Part shown: positions 32,598-43,032 of the stretch, one piece after another
Layout of the letters: every line of letters starts with the position of its first letter
Numbering within the stretch: position 1 is the stretch's first letter
NCBI GenBank assembly: GCA_907164885.2
Contig: OU015499.1
Coordinates: forward strand, 155,505,821-155,569,820
Source of the DNA: Dolomedes plantarius
Taxonomy: Eukaryota; Arthropoda; Arachnida; Araneae; Dolomedidae
Length of the DNA stretch: 64,000 bases
Direction: 5' to 3'
Position numbers and translations under genes: made by a program
The notes under the pieces: generated by a model
The model's input: only the letters and a program-made list of their open reading frames with translations
Databases searched by the model: none
What the model was told of the DNA's origin: nothing

Positions 32598-33166
32598 TGT
32601 GGCGTCACGACAAGTAGTCAGGCTATTCTCTCTGAGGCATTTTGAAGAAATTTCACAACTATTGATCCATACCAAGAAAGACAGAGTTCTAATTAACAAA
32701 CGAAGGCCAAATTTTTAAAACAAAACTTACCAAGTAGATTTATTTACAAAAAGAATTAAATATTAAACACTTCCGATATAATCACTTAATTTACGTGCAG
32801 ATTCACAAATACACGCTCCAGGGCCCATTCTCGACCCAACAACACAGGAGCCTAGCAAAAAAACGTCTCTCCCGCTCGGATTTTATACAGCGTCCCTCCT
32901 CAATGTCTGGATTTTCAGAAGGGGTGGAGGGGGCCGGCAGATTATCGGCTGACAGTTCTTTTTTAGTCGCCGAACTTTACTACATTGCAGAAACGTCCAA
33001 GATGACAGCTTTAGTGGCTGCAGCTGTAAGGGAAACGGGTTTTAATCCCCCCACGTGTTCCGAACTGGTGGAACCGAACAACACATTCCTTAAAAAACAC
33101 GCCGCTGTGTTTCAAGCCGTTGTGGGGTCTCGGGAAAAAATTAGACCCTATTTCCAGTACGCTACA
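32598..33166 (-). mobile_element. solo LTR
   Basis: On the minus strand the unit starts TGTAGCGTAC and ends GACGCCACA, with imperfect terminal inverted repeats (TGTAGCGT/ACGCCACA) and TG...CA ends. It is flanked by the 4-bp direct repeat AAAT (32594-32597, 33167-33170). Internally the minus strand has a TATA-like GTATAAAATCC followed by a GC-rich probable start region, and AATAAA within TGTAAATAAATC as a polyadenylation signal, in LTR order. A 4-bp duplication suits a Gypsy-type element. The 141-codon plus-strand frame inside it is spurious. Confidence 0.82.
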
Positions 33167-33239
33167 AAATTTATTGTATATATAATGTGTAAAATTTCCT
33201 TAATTGAAAAAGAAAAATAATTTATGGAAAGTAATATAT

Positions 33240-33990
33240 CAAGAGTCTATAACATGTTTGTCTGTGGACTAAACAGTTTGACTTTCATCATGTAGCGAAT
33301 TTTATGTGACTGCAGATTTTGTTTTTAATTTATTTATACTTTTAAAAGATTTGATTCGTGTGATAATTACTGTTCTGTATACTATGCATAAATGTTCCTT
33401 AAATCAGTATTTTGTTAAATATGGTATTAATTTTTTGCTGTTACTCTAAGTGCATTCATTTATGACTGCAGAATAAAATATTTCATACTCTGTCATGAAA
33501 AATTATTTATATTGACAATTTCTTTTCTATCCCATTGTTAATGAAGAGGTAGGTATGATTTTGTTTTTAATTTACTATCCTACTGTTTTGTATACTGTGC
33601 AAATTTGTTTCTTTAAACACTGTTTTGTTAAATATGTATTGAACTTTTGCAGTTTCTCTCAGTGCAAAAATTTATAACTGAAGAATTAAATACTTCATAC
33701 TCTATCATGAAAAATTATTTGAATTGACAATTGCTTTTCTATTTCATTCTTTATGAAGAGGTAGGTCGGATTTTTCTCCAACCAAGAAGTGTTTTTATAG
33801 GTATACCTGTAGCACTTATTTGTATTTTAGAGTTCTGACTAAAAGAATTACATTCTGTGTGGATATCTTGAAATAATTTGACTTGATACACAAAATGGAA
33901 ATTGTTATGAGTTTATCTTATTCTGTAAGAGCAAAATGGTTTTCGAATATTCTCTGAATCATACAACGGTTTTATGTATTTTATTATCTA
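33240..33990. repeat. two tandem ~270-bp units related to 28.1-28.4 kb
   Basis: Units at about 33290-33545 and 33570-33890 share GTTAAATATG, ATGAAAAATTATTTG-like and AAGAGGTAGGT blocks, and both match the reverse complement of 28080-28360. No coding sequence. Confidence 0.6.

Positions 33991-34077
<87 letters not shown>
33991..34077. repeat. (CT)n-(TA)n compound microsatellite
   Basis: About 40 bp of CT repeats pass directly into about 45 bp of TA repeats. Confidence 0.95.
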
Positions 34078-34079
<2 letters not shown>

Positions 34080-34178
34080 AAATGTTCGTATGTGTGTCCT
34101 CTATAGACTAAAAAACTACTGAGCCGATTTACACGCGGTTTTTTGCAAAATGGTCCGTGTTGCCCCGAGAAGGTTATA
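34078..34178 (+). mobile_element. Helitron-like leader fragment
   Basis: TATAAGGAAATGTTCGTATG followed by CTATAGACTAAAAAACTACTGAGCCGATTT has the layout I recall for the first ~100 bp of some arthropod Helitrons. It is interrupted by the MITE at 34179. The part from 34123 recurs at 36593. Confidence 0.45.
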
Positions 34179-34364
34179 GGGCCTGTTCACATAGGAGTCC
34201 GTTGCGTTGCGTTAAGGAAAAGATGACGTTGAGACGAAAATAAACCAATCAAATGCCCTCAAACGATTAGCAATGAAATTTTTAACGCCTATGATTGGTT
34301 TATTTTCGTCTCAACGTCATCTTTTCCTTTACGCAACGCAACGGACTCCTATGTGAACAGGCCC
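34179..34364. mobile_element. PIF/Harbinger-like palindromic MITE, copy 3
   Basis: 186 bp palindromic unit with GGGCCTGTTCACATAGGA ends; flanks read TTATA on the left and TAACT on the right, so the 3-bp duplication is imperfect. Together with the 56 bp on its left it is duplicated at 36593-36834. Confidence 0.85.
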
Positions 34365-34623
34365 TAACTATCAAGATATAAATGTATTGTTTATTTTATT
34401 TTGTTTTTCCTAAGGGGGTGGAACTCTCTAACTGTCAACTGGACTCCTCCCACACAAGAATCTGCAAGAAGAGGAAAAGGGAAATACGATTTTTTTTTCT
34501 TAGTACATAGCAGCCTTAACAGGTATATTTAAATTTTCCGGTTATAAACTTTGTAGAAATAGATATACCTAATGCTTTGCGTTGATAGAAAGAATTTGCA
34601 CCTTATATTTATGTGTGTATATA

Positions 34624-35300
34624 CAGTGTGTCCCAAAAATAATGGTGGGGTTTCAAATTGGCTATAGCTATGCAGTAAATCATGTTGCAGGCACGAGTCA
34701 TACGTTTAATGAAAGAGAAACACTCAAAGTTGATGTGCGAGAAAGGTTTCGGGTAGTCTCCGGGAGTAGCACCGGAAAATTCCATTTCCCAGTTAGACGG
34801 AGCTCCTCCACAGTTTGTTACAATCGTGCGGGAATTTCTTCACGAAACATTTCCTGAGCGATGGTTCGGACGAAAATGGTGCATTGTCTGGCGCAACGGT
34901 CTCCAAACCTTAAGGGCCTGTTCACATAGGAATCCGTTGCATTGCGTTAAGGAAAAGATGACGTTGAGACGAAAATAAACCAATCATAGGACTCCAAACG
35001 ATTAGCAATGAAATTTTTAACGCCTATGATTGGTTTATTTTCGTCTCAACGTCATCTTTTCCTTAACGCAACGCTACGGACTCCTGTGTGGACAGGCCCT
35101 GACCCCATGGATTTCTGTTTTTTGGGGTTATGTGGTAGTGTGTTCCATTTTTGTCCGAAATCTGGACCATTTAAAAGAAAGAACAACCGAAGCTGTTTCG
35201 TCTATCAAGCCAGATGTTCTCTGCCGTGTATTCGGGAAGAGACTGAATATCGTCTGCACGTCTGCAGTGTAACTGAAATTTGTCCACAATTGTGCTCTTT
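34624..35300 (+). pseudogene. Tc1/mariner-related transposase relic split by a MITE (copy A)
   Basis: Starts after TA with CAGTGTGTCCCAAAAATAATGG, a typical terminus. After a noncoding or decayed stretch the plus strand reads FVTIVREFLHETFPERWFGRK, is interrupted by the MITE at 34914-35099, and resumes TPMDFCFWGYV in the second copy's frame, then LDHLKERTTEAVSSIKPDVL. These are C-terminal elements of an IS630/DUF4817-type transposase, with TPMDF supplying the last acidic residue. The right terminus is missing, so the element is truncated as well as interrupted. Confidence 0.68.
34914..35099. mobile_element. PIF/Harbinger-like palindromic MITE, copy 4
   Basis: 186 bp inserted into the transposase relic, flanked by TAA (34911-34913) and TGA (35100-35102). 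It carries copy-specific changes (AGGAATCCGTTGCATTG, CCTGTGTGGACAGG) shared with the copy at 45126, which confirms duplication of the whole block. Confidence 0.88.
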
Positions 35301-35522
35301 CACGTTCGCTTTCAACATGACACACGGCGAAGGGAACGTCAGGCATGCGTCACCCCCTGCCAACTTTCCGGAATTGGATAGCGCATGCCTTATTGCAAGC
35401 GTATCCAACTCGACTGGATTTTCGTGCGTCATTCCATGCGCTTTTCTATTCTGCAAGTCGGTTGTCAAGTCGGTGTTCAGAATGTCGCAGTCTTCGGAAG
35501 AAATTTTAGACTTTATTGAAGA

Positions 35523-36172
35523 CTAGCTTAAAACCCGCGCTTCGCTACGGAGTACATTCAAATTAAATACAACGGTCAATGTATGCAATTAATGCCAAAA
35601 AGAATAAATATATGTATTTATATTTATAATAAATACGACGATCAATATATACAATTGATGTAGGAAAAAAATATGTATATTTATAAAAAAATCGTGAGGG
35701 ATATTTTTATAGACAAAATAATGTCCAATCATCTGCCGCATTAGCAAGAAAAAAAATATTTTTTGTCTATTTAGTTGTTATTTAAAGTACCAGAAAAAGA
35801 AATCACGTGATCGGCATTTAATAAATTAAATTCTAAAAATGAATGTTTAAAAATTCACTAAAAATCAGAAAATCGAGGTAAAGATTCGCAAAAGATTTCA
35901 TTTTAAAGGAATTTTTAGGATCTTTCTCGTGATATAAATTATATAATCCTCAAATTATTATTTTTAATGCAAACTTGAAAAAAGTTGCAAAAACAGCTTA
36001 AAAATTTAATTTAAATAATATACGAAGAATTTTTCAAAAATCTCTCTTAGTGCACCCCTACACTATAAGAAGAATCGCCATGCAAAATGTCAGCCCTTTA
36101 GGTCCAGCGGTTTGGTGTGTGCGTTGTATGTCAGTCAGTGAGTCAGTTACGGAACTGTTTTATAGATATAGA
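35523..36172 (-). mobile_element. non-autonomous Helitron (copy A)
   Basis: Minus-strand element beginning TCTATATCTATAAAACAG at 36172 and ending with the hairpin CCGTAGCGAAGCGCGG and CTAG at 35523-35526. Same family as 6602-7248. 650 bp, non-coding. Confidence 0.88.
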
Positions 36173-36592
36173 TTATAGAAATTTAGCGGCATTGTGGGAC
36201 GTCAACCACTGCGCATACATAAGAAAAAATTATTAATACATTTAATACATTTGAAATAATTATTTAATAGCAATATACAGGGCATTAAATTATTAATGTC
36301 TATTGCTTTAAAATTAAAACTAAATGTATTTTTAATCAAAGCAAACTGAAAAAAAAATTTGAAATTTTGCACTATATCATTAAAATTTCCTTTTCACAGA
36401 GAGAAGATTTCAAAAATACGCATCGGCTAATTTGTTATTAAAAAAATACTGAATAAAAAATTCTTTATAGCTTATCATAGGAATTGAAGACCCACTTTGA
36501 AAGAAAAAAAAATAAAGATGTTTTAGTATTATAAAAGCAGGTTACAACCTGAACTCGCGTTTTGCGTGACGTAATTTTTCCCGCCGTGTCAC

Positions 36593-36834
36593 GCCGATTT
36601 ACACGCGGTTTTTTGCAAAATGGTCCGTGTTGCCCCGAGAAGGTTATAGGGCCTGTTCACATAGGAGTCCGTTGCGTTGCGTTAAGGAAAAGATGACGTT
36701 GAGACGAAAATAAACCAATCATAGGACTCCAAGCGAATAGCAATGAAATTTTTGACGCCTATGATTGGTTTTCTTTCATCTCAACGTCATCTTTTCCTTA
36801 ACGCAACGCAACGGACTCCTATGTGAACAGGCCC
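36593..36834. repeat. duplicate of the Helitron-leader/MITE segment, with MITE copy 5 (36649-36834)
   Basis: The 56 bp GCCGATTTACACGCGG... and the 186-bp palindromic MITE repeat 34123-34364 in the same orientation. They lie immediately outside the right edge of segmental duplication copy A, so copy A is bracketed by ~242-bp direct repeats. Confidence 0.85.
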
Positions 36835-37115
36835 TAAAGCTATTGAAATTCTCGATCTGACCAGTAGAAAGAAAGTTAAAAATATTTTTCGTTCGATGTC
36901 TGTTCAGATATTATTTAAGAACCTTCTACTTTCAAACAAAACATTCGGATGGCAGCACCTAACAATCCCTGATAGCCACCCCTCTCAGGTAGATGTTCAA
37001 CATTCTTGTGAGAGAGGCGAGGGGTAAGGTCATGACCCCCGAGTCTTGAAGGAGGGAGAGTATTTTCTGACACCCCACGTAAGAAGACATGCCGTCTGTA
37101 AGCTGTGTATGTTAC

Positions 37116-37976
37116 CAGGAGAAACAGCTACTTACAAATCAATATATACTGTTGTAGATCAAGATGAAGCAGTAAATCAGCCGTGCACCCAGGGGGGGGG
37201 CAAAGGAACCTCCCCGCCCAAAGTAATAGAAATTGCATTATGAATATTTAATTTGCATTATAAATATTTTTATCCGTTCAACTCGTCCCCTCCCCCCCAA
37301 GATTAAATCCTGGGTTCGCCACTGCAGTAAATTATCCAACTGAATTCTTAAATTCACTTGATTTATCTGGATTGCTACCACAAAACATTAATCTGACGGT
37401 CTGTGTTCCTATCATTCTTAGAAACATTGACACACCCCGTCTTTGCAATGGTACCAGATTGGCAGTCAAGAGATTATTAAACAATGCAATTAAAGCAACA
37501 ATTTTAAGTAGTAAATTCAAAGGAGAGGATGTGCTAATACTACGCATATCAATGATACCAACAGATATGCAATTCGAATTCAAATGATTGCAATTTCCAA
37601 TTAAACTGACTTTTGGAATAACGATAAACAAATCATAAGGTTGGCATTGCAAGTATGTGGATTGAATTTGGAGAATACATGTTTTCCTGATGGGCAACGT
37701 TGCATGCTCCCGTGTAAGAAAATCAAGGGATTCGTTTGTATATATGTCAAATAGAATCACCAAAAACATTGCATAGCCAAGAGCATTGTAATGAACTTAA
37801 AATTGAATAAAACAGTAATTATAATTTATGTAATCCGAAACATAAAAATTATAATGTGTGTAAATATCTACTTTCAACTAAATACAATAATTGATATCAA
37901 TCTTTCAATTAGGTTCATTTAATCTACATATGTATACTCAAATCTAGCAATAACGAACCATTGCCGGGTCAGCTAG
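37116..37976 (+). pseudogene. Helitron 3' part with helicase C-terminus
   Basis: The plus strand reads the end of a Helitron helicase: TATYKSIYTVVDQDEAVN, (MITE), YPTEFLNSLDLSGLLPQNI, PIILRNIDTPRLCNGTRLAV, FKGEDVLILRISMIPTDMQF, stop, LQFPIKLTFGITINKS, then a frame change to VACSRVRKS. The motif VI region (VACSR) is recognisable but the upstream GQT motif is lost. The Helitron 3' end is at 37973-37976 (CCATTGCCGGGTCAGCTAG, then T). Several stops make it a pseudogene, and a hAT MITE (37178-37324) splits it. Confidence 0.85.
37178..37324. mobile_element. hAT-type MITE
   Basis: 147 bp with terminal repeats CAGCCGTGCACCCAGG and CCTGGGTTCGCCACTG (12 of 16 bases pair) and an exact 8-bp target duplication CAGTAAAT (37170-37177, 37325-37332). 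G- and C-runs sit just inside the ends. Removing it restores continuity of the helicase reading frame at that point, which confirms the boundaries. Confidence 0.93.
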
Positions 37977-38051
37977 TCCAGTATAAAGGTAACTCAAGAT
38001 AATCAGAATGTAATTCGAATTATTCTTAATGTCATTGTTCTAATAGTTTAA

Positions 38052-38296
38052 GGCCGTCTGCACACGGGGCAACTCAAAAGAAACTGATAACTGACTCGAA
38101 TCACAAACCAGTCCGTGTTGAGTCGTAACCTATGTAATTGAATGGAGCCACGCACACGGCGCAACTGGTTACAAACCCGGTCGACCGGGTTTGTAACCAG
38201 TTCCATTCAATTACATAGGTTACGACTCAACACGGACTGGTTTGTGATTCGAGTCAGTTATCAGTTTCTTTTGAGTTGCTCCGTGTGCAGACGGGC
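38052..38296. mobile_element. palindromic MITE with GGCCGTCTGCACACGG ends
   Basis: 245 bp, almost fully palindromic, arms meeting at the centre CGGTCGACCG. Flanked by TAA on both sides (38049-38051, 38297-38299), consistent with PIF/Harbinger. It is unrelated in sequence to the GGGCCTGTTC family. No coding sequence. Confidence 0.88.
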
Positions 38297-38299
38297 TAA

Positions 38300-39330
38300 C
38301 TCTTAAGTTTTCTAAATTTATAGCAAAACTATGTTGTTATTATCGACAAGTTTGAAGAGTGTTTAAAAGATAATAAGTACCACATTTTTCGTCCCAGTGT
38401 ACATTTTTATAGGCATGCATGTTTATTTCTAGTGCCTTCATTATGTAGTAGTCAGTCCCCTTTGTGCTTACATAGCTCGCTCAGATCAGAATGGGAAAAA
38501 ATGTTTACAGTTCTGATCGCTTTAATGAATATCATAAATCGCTAGTATTTCTCTTTAGTCTTAGACTTTGTTAAAGGCTGTTCCTTACATCCACTGTGAA
38601 TATAATAGAAAATAAAGAAATTTTATCCATAGAAATGCATGTTTATTCCTTAAGAATTAACTGTAATTTAAAAGCTTACGTAACCATGAATATCCATCCC
38701 GCAAATTTGTTAAAATTTTAAAAATTAACTGCACACGAGTAAGACATTGCGGAATCAGGATATATAAAATTGTTTGAAAACTTTTGCAGCAGTACAAAAA
38801 TGCAGGAAAAATATATCTTTAAAAAAATTGAACTGTGATTAAAAACCTTGTTTAAATTTAAACACTTCCTACCACCTCGAAAAAATTAATAACTTTTTTA
38901 AAAATTTCTAACAAAATATGAAAAATATAAGAAAATTCGAATATACCAGTATTTTTTTTTATATAGAATTATAAATAAATGCCATTTTTTCCCCAAAAGA
39001 TTTCTTTAATTATACTACACTTTCGTTAGCAGCACTTGAAACTTTTTTTTAATTCTGAAAAATAAACATTAACAATAGGTAAAGATCTTTGAGATGTACG
39101 AATAAAGCATTAAAAGCACGTTTCGTATATCTCATAGACTACAAGAGGTCCACATATATCTGTTTCGAAATGTTTGATTCAGATTATTTGAAGAATCACA
39201 TTAAAGCACTTATTGTACAGTAAATGAACACGGAGATCTAAAGAATTTATACTATTGCCAATTTTAATGTATTATATACAAACATTCGAATTAAAATATG
39301 GAGTGAGCGTGGTGAAAAATATCTGCAGCC
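38300..39330. other. AT-rich spacer upstream of the zinc-finger gene
   Basis: No gene, tRNA or element terminus recognised. May include intronic or upstream sequence of the zinc-finger gene. Confidence 0.35.
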
Positions 39331-39374
39331 AACATATTTGTTTAACTACATATTTGTAGTTAAACAAATATGTT
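39331..39374. repeat. perfect 20-bp hairpin
   Basis: Arms AACATATTTGTTTAACTACA (39331-39350) and its exact reverse complement (39355-39374) flank a 4-base loop. Part of the arm (CATATTTGTTTAACTACA) repeats at 39383-39400. Confidence 0.8.
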
Positions 39375-39888
39375 GTTTTAGGCATATTTGTTTAACTACA
39401 GTCCAAATATGCCTAAATAAACTCATAGGCCACATTATTTCCAAATAATTTTATACGTGTTATTAGTGTATTTATAAACTTTTTATTCTGATGGTAACCG
39501 AGCTTTTTCATGAGATGTTTATCTGTGGAATTTGTCGGACTATTAATCTTAATAATTAGCGATGAAATCATTTTGAATTACGAACAACTAAAATTAATAT
39601 AAAGGGAAAAAAGATTAGTATTGCTTTTCCATTATTGATCGGGCCGATAAGTTGTTTTTTGGAGATTCCTAGAAACCGAAATATATCAAATATCTACACG
39701 TCCTTATGATCTACCAGCACAAAAGAATAAGAATGCCTAATGAACACGTGACCAAATTGCATTAAATTTAAAATGCTCAGTAGTTTCATTTATCCAGACC
39801 ATAATTTATAACTTTGTTTATTTGATTTCACGTGAACAATACAAAAATTGCGTGATTGTATAGTGTTAATATATCTCATTCACATTCA

Positions 39889-39903
39889 TTTCTCTCTTTG
39901 CAG
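39889..39903 (+). promoter_or_regulatory. candidate splice acceptor for the zinc-finger gene
   Basis: A pyrimidine-rich tract TTTCTCTCTTTGCAG ends at 39903. A second candidate, AATTTTCACAG, ends at 40230, 15 bp before the ATG. Either could begin the final exon. Without transcripts the choice is open. Confidence 0.4.
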
Positions 39904-40245
39904 GTGCTGGGTACATATTGTTCGATGTGAAAATATTTATAGTACTTGAAATTTAGAAGTTCAACGTATTGCTGGCAGTTATCAGATCATCGTGTAAATA
40001 AACGTGGGTATACCAGGGAAGCAAACGTAGTGTATGAACAGTATACTTTGCAATGAATGACATTCCTTTGAGCAGAACCTTTTGAAGCTGAATATGAATG
40101 AACTCTGTCAGTTGTGATTAGTATGTACAATGTTCCAGTGCACGTATTCCCCCTGATACCTAAGAAATCGTATTCCCCTGATACCTAAGAAATTTTCAAG
40201 TGTAATTTTTGTGAAGGATAATTTTCACAGTTGCCTGCCTTAAAT

Positions 40246-41271
40246 ATGGATCATTCGTACAATATTGATGATCCTCTCTGTACCAATGTTGAAAAACCTT
40301 TCTCGTGCACTGTATGTGAGAAAAGGTTTCCTGTAAAGAGTACTTTAGAATCACATCTCCGCAGCCACACAGGAGAGAAACCTATCGCCTGCACTGTGTG
40401 TAAGAAAAGATTTTCAGTGCAGAGTGCTTTAAAAAAACATCTCCTCACACACTCAGGAGAGAAGCGTTTCGGTTGCACTTCATGTGAGAAAAGATTTTCT
40501 TATCGGTGTGATTTAAAAAAACATCTCCGCACCCATACAGGAGAGAAACCTTTCGCATGCATTGTATGTAAGAAACGATTTTCTCAACAGGGTGATTTAA
40601 AAAAACATCTCCGCACCCACACAGGAGAGAAACCTTTCGCATGTTCTGTATGTGGAAAAATGTTTTCTTCGCAGGGTAGTTTAAAAACACATCTCCGCAC
40701 CCACACAGGAGAGCAACCTTTCGCCTGCAGTGTATGTGAGAAGAGGTTTTCTATACAGAGTAATTTAATTGTACATCTCCGAACCCACATAGGAGAGAAA
40801 CGTTTCACCTGCACTTTATGTGGGAAAATATTTTCGGAACGAGGTATTTTACAAAAACATTTCCGTACCCACACGGGAGAGAAACCTTTCTCCTGCACTG
40901 CATGTGGAAAAACATTTTCTGAACGAGGTATTTTAAAAAAACATCTCCGTACCCACACGGGAGAGAAACCTTTTTCCTGTACTGTATGTGGGAAACCATT
41001 TTCTACTCAGGGTTATTTAACAATACATCTCCGCACCCACACGGGTGAGAAACCTTTCGCCTGCAATTCTTGCAAAAAAAAGTTTTCTCGGCGGAATGAT
41101 TTAAATGCACATCTCCGCACCCACACGGGAGAGAAACCTTTCGCCTGCGATTCTTGCAAGAAAAGATTTTCTCGGCGGGATCATTTAAATACACACAGGA
41201 GACTACTCCACACCCACACAGGAGAGAAACCTCTCAAGTGCACTGTACCCGAGAAAAGTTTTTCTCAATAG
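40246..41271 (+). CDS. C2H2 zinc-finger protein, eleven fingers
   Basis: 341 residues from ATG at 40246 (MDHSYNIDDP). After a 20-residue leader, eleven tandem C2H2 fingers of 28 residues start with cysteines at about 21, 49, 77, 105, 133, 161, 189, 217, 245, 273 and 301, joined by TGEKP-type linkers (HTGEKPFAC and variants), the arrangement of sequence-specific DNA-binding Kruppel-type regulators. Finger 11 has a 3-residue expansion after its first histidine (HRRLLHTH). A twelfth finger begins but reads CTVP, with proline instead of the second cysteine, and ends at TAG. No KRAB, BTB or ZAD domain is visible in this exon. In-frame codons continue upstream, so the protein may start in an earlier exon. 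Target and role are unknown. Confidence 0.8.
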   Translation: MDHSYNIDDPLCTNVEKPFSCTVCEKRFPVKSTLESHLRSHTGEKPIACTVCKKRFSVQSALKKHLLTHSGEKRFGCTSCEKRFSYRCDLKKHLRTHTGEKPFACIVCKKRFSQQGDLKKHLRTHTGEKPFACSVCGKMFSSQGSLKTHLRTHTGEQPFACSVCEKRFSIQSNLIVHLRTHIGEKRFTCTLCGKIFSERGILQKHFRTHTGEKPFSCTACGKTFSERGILKKHLRTHTGEKPFSCTVCGKPFSTQGYLTIHLRTHTGEKPFACNSCKKKFSRRNDLNAHLRTHTGEKPFACDSCKKRFSRRDHLNTHRRLLHTHTGEKPLKCTVPEKSFSQ

Positions 41272-41525
41272 GGTATTTAAAAACACCTCTGCATCCAGTC
41301 GGAAGAGAAACCTTTCGTATGCAAAGAAAGTAAGGAATGAAAAGAGTTTCTTTACTGGGTGATTTAAAAAGACATCTCATTACTCATACAGAAGAGAAAC
41401 CTTTCAATTACACCTATATGTGAGAAAAGATTTTAGGAGAGGGTAATTTAAAAAGAAAACACCTTTCGTCTGCAGAGTATGAGAGATAGATTTGTTTCTT
41501 GTAAAGAGACGAAAAACGCATCCTC
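41272..41525 (+). pseudogene. decayed continuation of the zinc-finger array
   Basis: Beyond the stop, further finger remnants are readable in shifted frames: EEKPFVCKE, LKRHLITHTEEKPFN-like blocks near 41360-41405, and CEKRF near 41418. The ancestral array therefore had more fingers and lost them through stops and frameshifts. The surviving stop may be a recent truncation. Confidence 0.7.
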
Positions 41526-42982
41526 CTACCAATTCAGGGATGCAACCAATTCTCTACTATCATATGAACCTGGATCGTTTGACGAAAAGAAATCCCATTG
41601 TCCCATTGTGGAGGAAAATTTCTTTTAAAATTGAATTCAATCTGGTGTTTAACAGTGTTCATTTAAAGGAGATATCTCACGTAATTATGTTTTCGAATTG
41701 ATTTAGTGTTTTATAACATTTCTCTTTTGAAATGCTTTGTAACTGTATCAATGCGTTATCGGTCATGATCTACGATCTTTGATAGGATACTTGACCCACC
41801 AAAGTGATTGAAGTAAAAAAAAACCCGGCCATTATAACTGTTTACATTGCCGGAAAGTATGTCATGAAATGTCACTTATGCAATACTTCTGGTTTTTGTT
41901 TTTGTCTAATATGAAGTTATAATTTTAAAGATGTAACTGCTTTGTTCTGCAAATGAGGAAATAATTATTTTATGGCTTCATATGAAGATTGGATTAATTT
42001 TTGCTTTTGTCTCTCTTTTAATTATTTTAAATTAATTTACCTTTTATTATTTTATTGGATGGGTTTTCTTGTTATGTGCAGCCAAAATAATATTTAACAC
42101 ATGGAGCATCTAATTATACTTTTATATTATGTATCGTCTCAGATTTTCATGTAGGAAATATATAATTTTAATTTTGAACACAACTTTTGAAAAATGTTTA
42201 TAAATTACACAAATTCTTGTCTATCGAATAATGGACTCACCTGATTCTTGTAAGGTGTTTAGACAGTAAATGTGATCTGCTTTCACTCCGAGAGTGGCGC
42301 CGGTAATCAAAGAGGAATCCTTTGTAACGTTTCACATTATAAAGCAAATTTTGATTGATATTTAAAGCAGGATTTCGGGAATTTGTTTGTTTGGCAATTT
42401 GTTGGGCAGCTGACATGCGAAAAATTTCGTGCCTTAATCAAATGAAATTTAATCTTGTACGCGAAAATTCGAGTATATCTAAAATTCATAGGAATGAGGA
42501 GACAGCAGATAGAAAATTTCTTTTGCAAGACGTGGTCTGAAGGGAAATACTGACTCCTTTGGAGAAATTTCTAACCTTTAAGAATATCATTTCCAACTTA
42601 CTCTTAGACACGTTTGAAGATAAAACTTCTGTGTTTGTAAAAGATTTGAATGAATGTTTTTGAAACAACCCATGCAAACAAAATGTGGATAAGAGGTGGA
42701 TATTCTGTATAAAAAAGTAGAAATTAACGAATTGATACATTCAGCTGAGCTAGAAGAGGATTCATTAATAGAACTTTCATCTCGCAATTTGTGAAGAGTA
42801 TTAATTTTCCCCCTATTTCTTGCCAATTATTTTGAGAAAACTTTATTGAGGTAGGATTTCGCCTTTAGAGATTCTCTCCCACTAAGTACCAAGATGTACT
42901 TACAAATCTCTACACGAAGAGATTATTTCTGCTTGACATTCGAGTATCTCACTGCAAGGGGTGATGTTATCACAAGGGTAAA
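41526..42982. other. no gene recognised
   Basis: Likely 3' untranslated and intergenic sequence after the zinc-finger gene. Short frames at 41492-41701 and 42486-42740 have no domains. Confidence 0.35.
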
Positions 42983-43032
42983 GGCCTGTTCACATAGAAT
43001 CCGTCAACGTTTGCGTTACTCTTATTGAAATA

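Larger units (their letters stand above)
34409..36591. repeat. 2.18-kb segmental duplication, copy A
   Basis: This block is nearly identical to 44620-46794. Both start CCTAAGGGGGTGGAAC and end TTTTTCCCGCCGTGTCA. It contains, in order, a transposase relic split by a MITE, about 220 bp of unclassified sequence, a minus-strand Helitron and about 420 bp of AT-rich sequence. The shared internal insertions show that the block was copied after the MITE and Helitron had landed. Confidence 0.92.

Noticed and set aside
32795..33220. 141-codon plus-strand frame
   Set aside because: Lies mostly within a minus-strand solo LTR and crosses its border; no domain.
35008..35526. 171-172-codon frames here and at 45220-45735
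   Set aside because: They start inside a palindromic MITE and run through a decayed transposase and unclassified DNA; chance openness preserved by the segmental duplication.
40251..41194. Several minus-strand frames opposite the zinc-finger gene
   Set aside because: Mirror frames caused by the 84-bp finger repeat.
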